DNA of 8,754 nucleotides from Prevotella sp. UBA1378 (GTDB taxonomy: Bacteria; Bacteroidota; Bacteroidia; Bacteroidales; Bacteroidaceae), in contig DBRC01000008.1 in the NCBI GenBank assembly GCA_002305505.1, positions 43,537 through 52,290 of the forward strand, read 5' to 3'. The notes beneath the pieces were generated by a model, which had not been told where the DNA came from, did no database searches, and saw only the letters and a program-made list of their open reading frames with translations. The position numbers were made by a program, and so were the translations under genes. Shown here piece after piece: positions 6,464-8,754 of the stretch (position 1 is the first letter of the stretch; each line of letters begins with the position of its first letter).

Positions 6464-7687
6464 ATGAGGAGATTATTCTTTGCAGGAATGATGTGCGCAC
6501 TCATCATGAGCGCCGCCTCCTGTAAACCGGACAAAAACAGGCCGGAAAGCAAAAAGGCCGGTGCCGGACACGCGCCGGCCGGCCCGGCAACCGCGATAAG
6601 GCCGGTGTATGCCAAGGGGTTTACGGTGAAGTATCTGGAAAACGGGGTGCGCCTGGTGGAGGTGAGCGACCCCCAAGAGGGCAAGAAGCACCGCCATCAT
6701 GATGGCGGGCACAAGAAGGGAGGGGCAATGCAGGGCAAGACACGGAAGATGCCGGCAAGCTACCGGCTGGCCCTCATCCCGCACGGCGTAAAAGCTGACG
6801 TGCCCGATGGCTATCAGGCTGTGAACGTGCCGATCCGGCGAACGATAACGATGACGATGCTGCAGTTGTCCAACTTCACCATTCTTGGTGCCCATGATGT
6901 GATAAAGGGAATCACGGGCACCAAGAACCTCTTCAACAAGGATATCCTGAGGCGTGTGGATACAGGCGAGATAGTGAAAATAGGGATGGAAGGGAATTTC
7001 GATCCCGAACTGATTCTCGCTGCCAATCCCGAAGTGATATTCATCTCCCCGTTCAAGCGCGGCGGATATGACGCCATCAAGGAAACCGGCATCACCCTCG
7101 TCCCACATCTTGGATACAAGGAGCTCCACCCCCTGGGGCAGGCCGAATGGATTAAGTATGTCGCCATGTTCGTAGGCAAGGAAAAAGAGGCGGACAGCAT
7201 TTTCGAGGGCATCGCCAGGCGCTACAATGCCATCAAGAAGAAAGCGGTGCAGGCCAAAACACGCCCTACGGTGTTCAGCGGCGAGATGCACGGCGGCAAC
7301 TGGTATGCCGTGGGCGGCAAGAACTACCTGGCGCAGATTTTCCGCGATGCCGGCGCCGACTATGTGCTGCGGGATGACAATACGGGCGGCGTGCCTATGG
7401 AATATGAGAAGATGTACGCCACGGCCGCCACCGCCGATTATTGGCGGATACTGAACAGTTTCCCCGGTGAATTCTCCTATGAGGCACTCAAGGCGTCGGA
7501 GCCCCGCAATGTGTTTTTCAAGGCATTCAAGGAGCGGCACGTCATCTACTGCAACATGAAACGGGTGCCTTACTATGAGATAGCACCCGTAAGGCCGGAA
7601 GCCGTATTGAGCGACTTTGTCGCCATCTTCCACCCAGAGTTGCTGCCCGGCCACCAACCTGTATTTTACCAGCTGCTGAAGCAATGA
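6464..7687 (+). CDS. btuF: Cobalamin-type ABC transporter substrate-binding lipoprotein with a His-rich insertion
   Basis: This is the periplasm-facing binding protein of a B12/iron-chelate ABC importer (BtuF/FecB, Peripla_BP_2 type). The start at 6464 gives a compact signal peptide (MRRLFFAGMM...) with Cys20 after SAAS as the lipid site and GGA 9 nt upstream. ATGs at 6425 and 6428 would add 12-13 residues and remain possible. Residues 21-48 are a low-complexity linker. The insertion 'KKHRHHDGGHKKGG' (74-87) has His at 76, 78, 79 and 83. The ligand-binding fold spans about 122-395: 'NVPIRRTITMTMLQLSNF' (121-138), 'LGAHDVIKGITG' (141-152), 'GNFDPELILAANPEVIFIS' (177-195), 'SGEMHGGNWYAVGGKNYLAQ' (272-291), 'FRDAGADYVL' (293-302). 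Length is 407 aa. It sits behind a B12 riboswitch and overlaps the permease by 4 nt. Cobalamin is the likely ligand; another metal complex is possible. Confidence 0.88.
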   Translation: MRRLFFAGMMCALIMSAASCKPDKNRPESKKAGAGHAPAGPATAIRPVYAKGFTVKYLENGVRLVEVSDPQEGKKHRHHDGGHKKGGAMQGKTRKMPASYRLALIPHGVKADVPDGYQAVNVPIRRTITMTMLQLSNFTILGAHDVIKGITGTKNLFNKDILRRVDTGEIVKIGMEGNFDPELILAANPEVIFISPFKRGGYDAIKETGITLVPHLGYKELHPLGQAEWIKYVAMFVGKEKEADSIFEGIARRYNAIKKKAVQAKTRPTVFSGEMHGGNWYAVGGKNYLAQIFRDAGADYVLRDDNTGGVPMEYEKMYATAATADYWRILNSFPGEFSYEALKASEPRNVFFKAFKERHVIYCNMKRVPYYEIAPVRPEAVLSDFVAIFHPELLPGHQPVFYQLLKQ

Positions 7688-8718
7688 ACCGCGTGTTGAC
7701 ACGGATGCTCTTGCTGATATTATCTATCGCGGTGTTGTTTGTGCTCAATTTGCTGTTGGGCACGGTCGCCATCCCGGTAGCGGATGTATGCCGCATCTTG
7801 CTGGGCGGCGGGGGCGAACCGGAAATCTGGCGTAATATCATCCTCAGCTCGCGCGTGCCGCAGGCCTTGACGGCCTTAATGGCCGGAGGCGGATTGGCCG
7901 TGAGCGGGCTGCAGATGCAGACGGTGTTCCGCAATCCGTTAGCAGGGCCGTCGGTGCTCGGCATCTCCAACGGCGCTTCGCTGGGCGTCGCCTTCGTCGT
8001 GTTGCTTTCCGGCTCGCTCGGCGGCGTGGCCCTGAGTCGCCTGGGCTATATCGGGGATGCAGCGATGTCGATAGCCGCCATTGCCGGCGCCTTGGCCGTG
8101 ATGTCCCTCATCGTTTTCGTGTCTACGCGCGTAAAGGGGAACGTCACCTTGCTCATCATCGGCGTGATGATTGGCTATCTGGCCAATGCGGTCATCGGCG
8201 TACTGAAGTTTTTCAGTGCCGAGGAAGACATCAAGGCTTATGTGGTATGGGGGCTGGGCAGCTTTGCCCGTGTGTCGGGCGACCAGATGATGCTCTTTGT
8301 CGCGCTGATGGCAATACTCTTGCCGGTGAGCATGCTGCTTGTAAAGACGATGAACCTGCTTTTGTTAGGCAACGAGTATGCGCGCAACTTAGGTCTCGGC
8401 ATCAAGCGCTCGCGGATGCTGGTCATCGCCTGCTCGGGAATACTGGTAGCCATTGTCACTGCCTATTGCGGCCCGGTTATGTTTATCGGCTTAGCCGTCC
8501 CCCATCTGGCCCGTGCCATTTTCCGGTCGTCAGACCACCGCTTGCTCATGCCCGGCACGATGTTGGCCGGGGCCGCTTTGGCCCTGCTCTGCAACCTCCT
8601 GGCGCGCCTGCCGGGATTCGAGGGCGCATTGCCCGTAAACAGCGTGACGGCACTCGTGGGTGCCCCCGTGATTGTGGCTGTGCTTTTCAAGCGGCGGAAA
8701 GAGGATAGCGCAGAGTAA
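7684..8718 (+). CDS. btuC: BtuC/FecCD-family ABC transporter permease
   Basis: This inner-membrane subunit of the importer forms the translocation path for cobalamin or a related metal chelate. The 344-residue length and repeated hydrophobic segments fit the ten-helix BtuC fold; the first helix is about 8-28. Family signatures are 'RVPQALTALMAGGGLAVSG' (57-75) continuing to 'RNPLAGPSVLGISNGASLG' (83-101), the ATPase-facing loop around 'EYARNLGLGIKRSR' (231-244), 'CGPVMFIGLAVPHLAR' (262-277), and the C-terminal 'PVNSVTALVGAPVIVAVLF' (317-335) followed by basic residues. Its ATG overlaps the binding-protein TGA (ATGA at 7684-7687), so the two are probably translationally coupled. An ATP-binding subunit should follow. 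The remaining 36 nt contain in-frame ATGs at 8728 and 8752, but too little sequence to identify the next gene. Confidence 0.93.
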   Translation: MNRVLTRMLLLILSIAVLFVLNLLLGTVAIPVADVCRILLGGGGEPEIWRNIILSSRVPQALTALMAGGGLAVSGLQMQTVFRNPLAGPSVLGISNGASLGVAFVVLLSGSLGGVALSRLGYIGDAAMSIAAIAGALAVMSLIVFVSTRVKGNVTLLIIGVMIGYLANAVIGVLKFFSAEEDIKAYVVWGLGSFARVSGDQMMLFVALMAILLPVSMLLVKTMNLLLLGNEYARNLGLGIKRSRMLVIACSGILVAIVTAYCGPVMFIGLAVPHLARAIFRSSDHRLLMPGTMLAGAALALLCNLLARLPGFEGALPVNSVTALVGAPVIVAVLFKRRKEDSAE

Positions 8719-8754
8719 AGGCAATACATGCCCCGTTGTCCGCCAACGGCCATG

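Noticed and set aside
6473..7702. 409-codon minus-strand open frame opposite the binding-protein gene
   Set aside because: It is antisense to a clear periplasmic binding protein and has no recognisable domain.
8733..8749. 6-bp hairpin after the permease (CCGTTG / CAACGG) as a terminator
   Set aside because: The stem is short, no T-run is visible before the window ends, and an ATPase gene is expected next in the operon.

Overview
The window looks like chromosomal DNA from a GC-rich member of the Bacteroidales. The evidence is a SusC/SusD outer-membrane pair, lipoprotein signals followed by acidic residues, two promoter boxes matching the Bacteroidetes -7 consensus TAnnTTTGC, and start sites mostly without strong Shine-Dalgarno sequences. 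The species cannot be named from this sequence.

The left two thirds (about 205-5998) is a minus-strand susC-susD operon. It has a promoter box at 5990-5998, a SusC/RagA-type TonB-dependent transporter gene (5939 down to 2631), a 24-nt gap, an unusually long SusD/RagB-type lipoprotein gene (2606 down to 261), and a strong intrinsic terminator just after susD. No glycoside hydrolase, peptidase, sigma or anti-sigma gene is visible, and the terminator suggests the transcript carries only this pair. The susC gene is interrupted by one in-frame TGA at 3696-3698, exactly where the conserved Trp of the SusC motif 'L-x-W-E-K-T' should be. Frame and homology continue on both sides, so this is a nonsense change and not a frameshift. 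As written, the transporter loses about the last third of its barrel.

A divergent intergenic region (5940-6463) holds the two back-to-back promoters, several inverted repeats and a well-formed cobalamin riboswitch (about 6222-6395). The riboswitch is followed by a candidate hairpin expression platform.

The right third (6464 to the end) is a plus-strand cobalamin-type ABC importer operon. It encodes a lipoprotein substrate-binding protein (BtuF/FecB type) with a histidine-rich insertion, overlapped by 4 nt (ATGA) by a BtuC/FecCD-type permease. The window ends 36 nt after the permease, where an ATP-binding subunit would be expected. The riboswitch should shut this operon off when cobalamin is plentiful.

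I see no clearly new biological system. The observations most worth a second look are the nonsense codon in susC, the His-rich insertion in the riboswitch-controlled binding protein, and the hairpin that would enclose alternative start codons of that gene.
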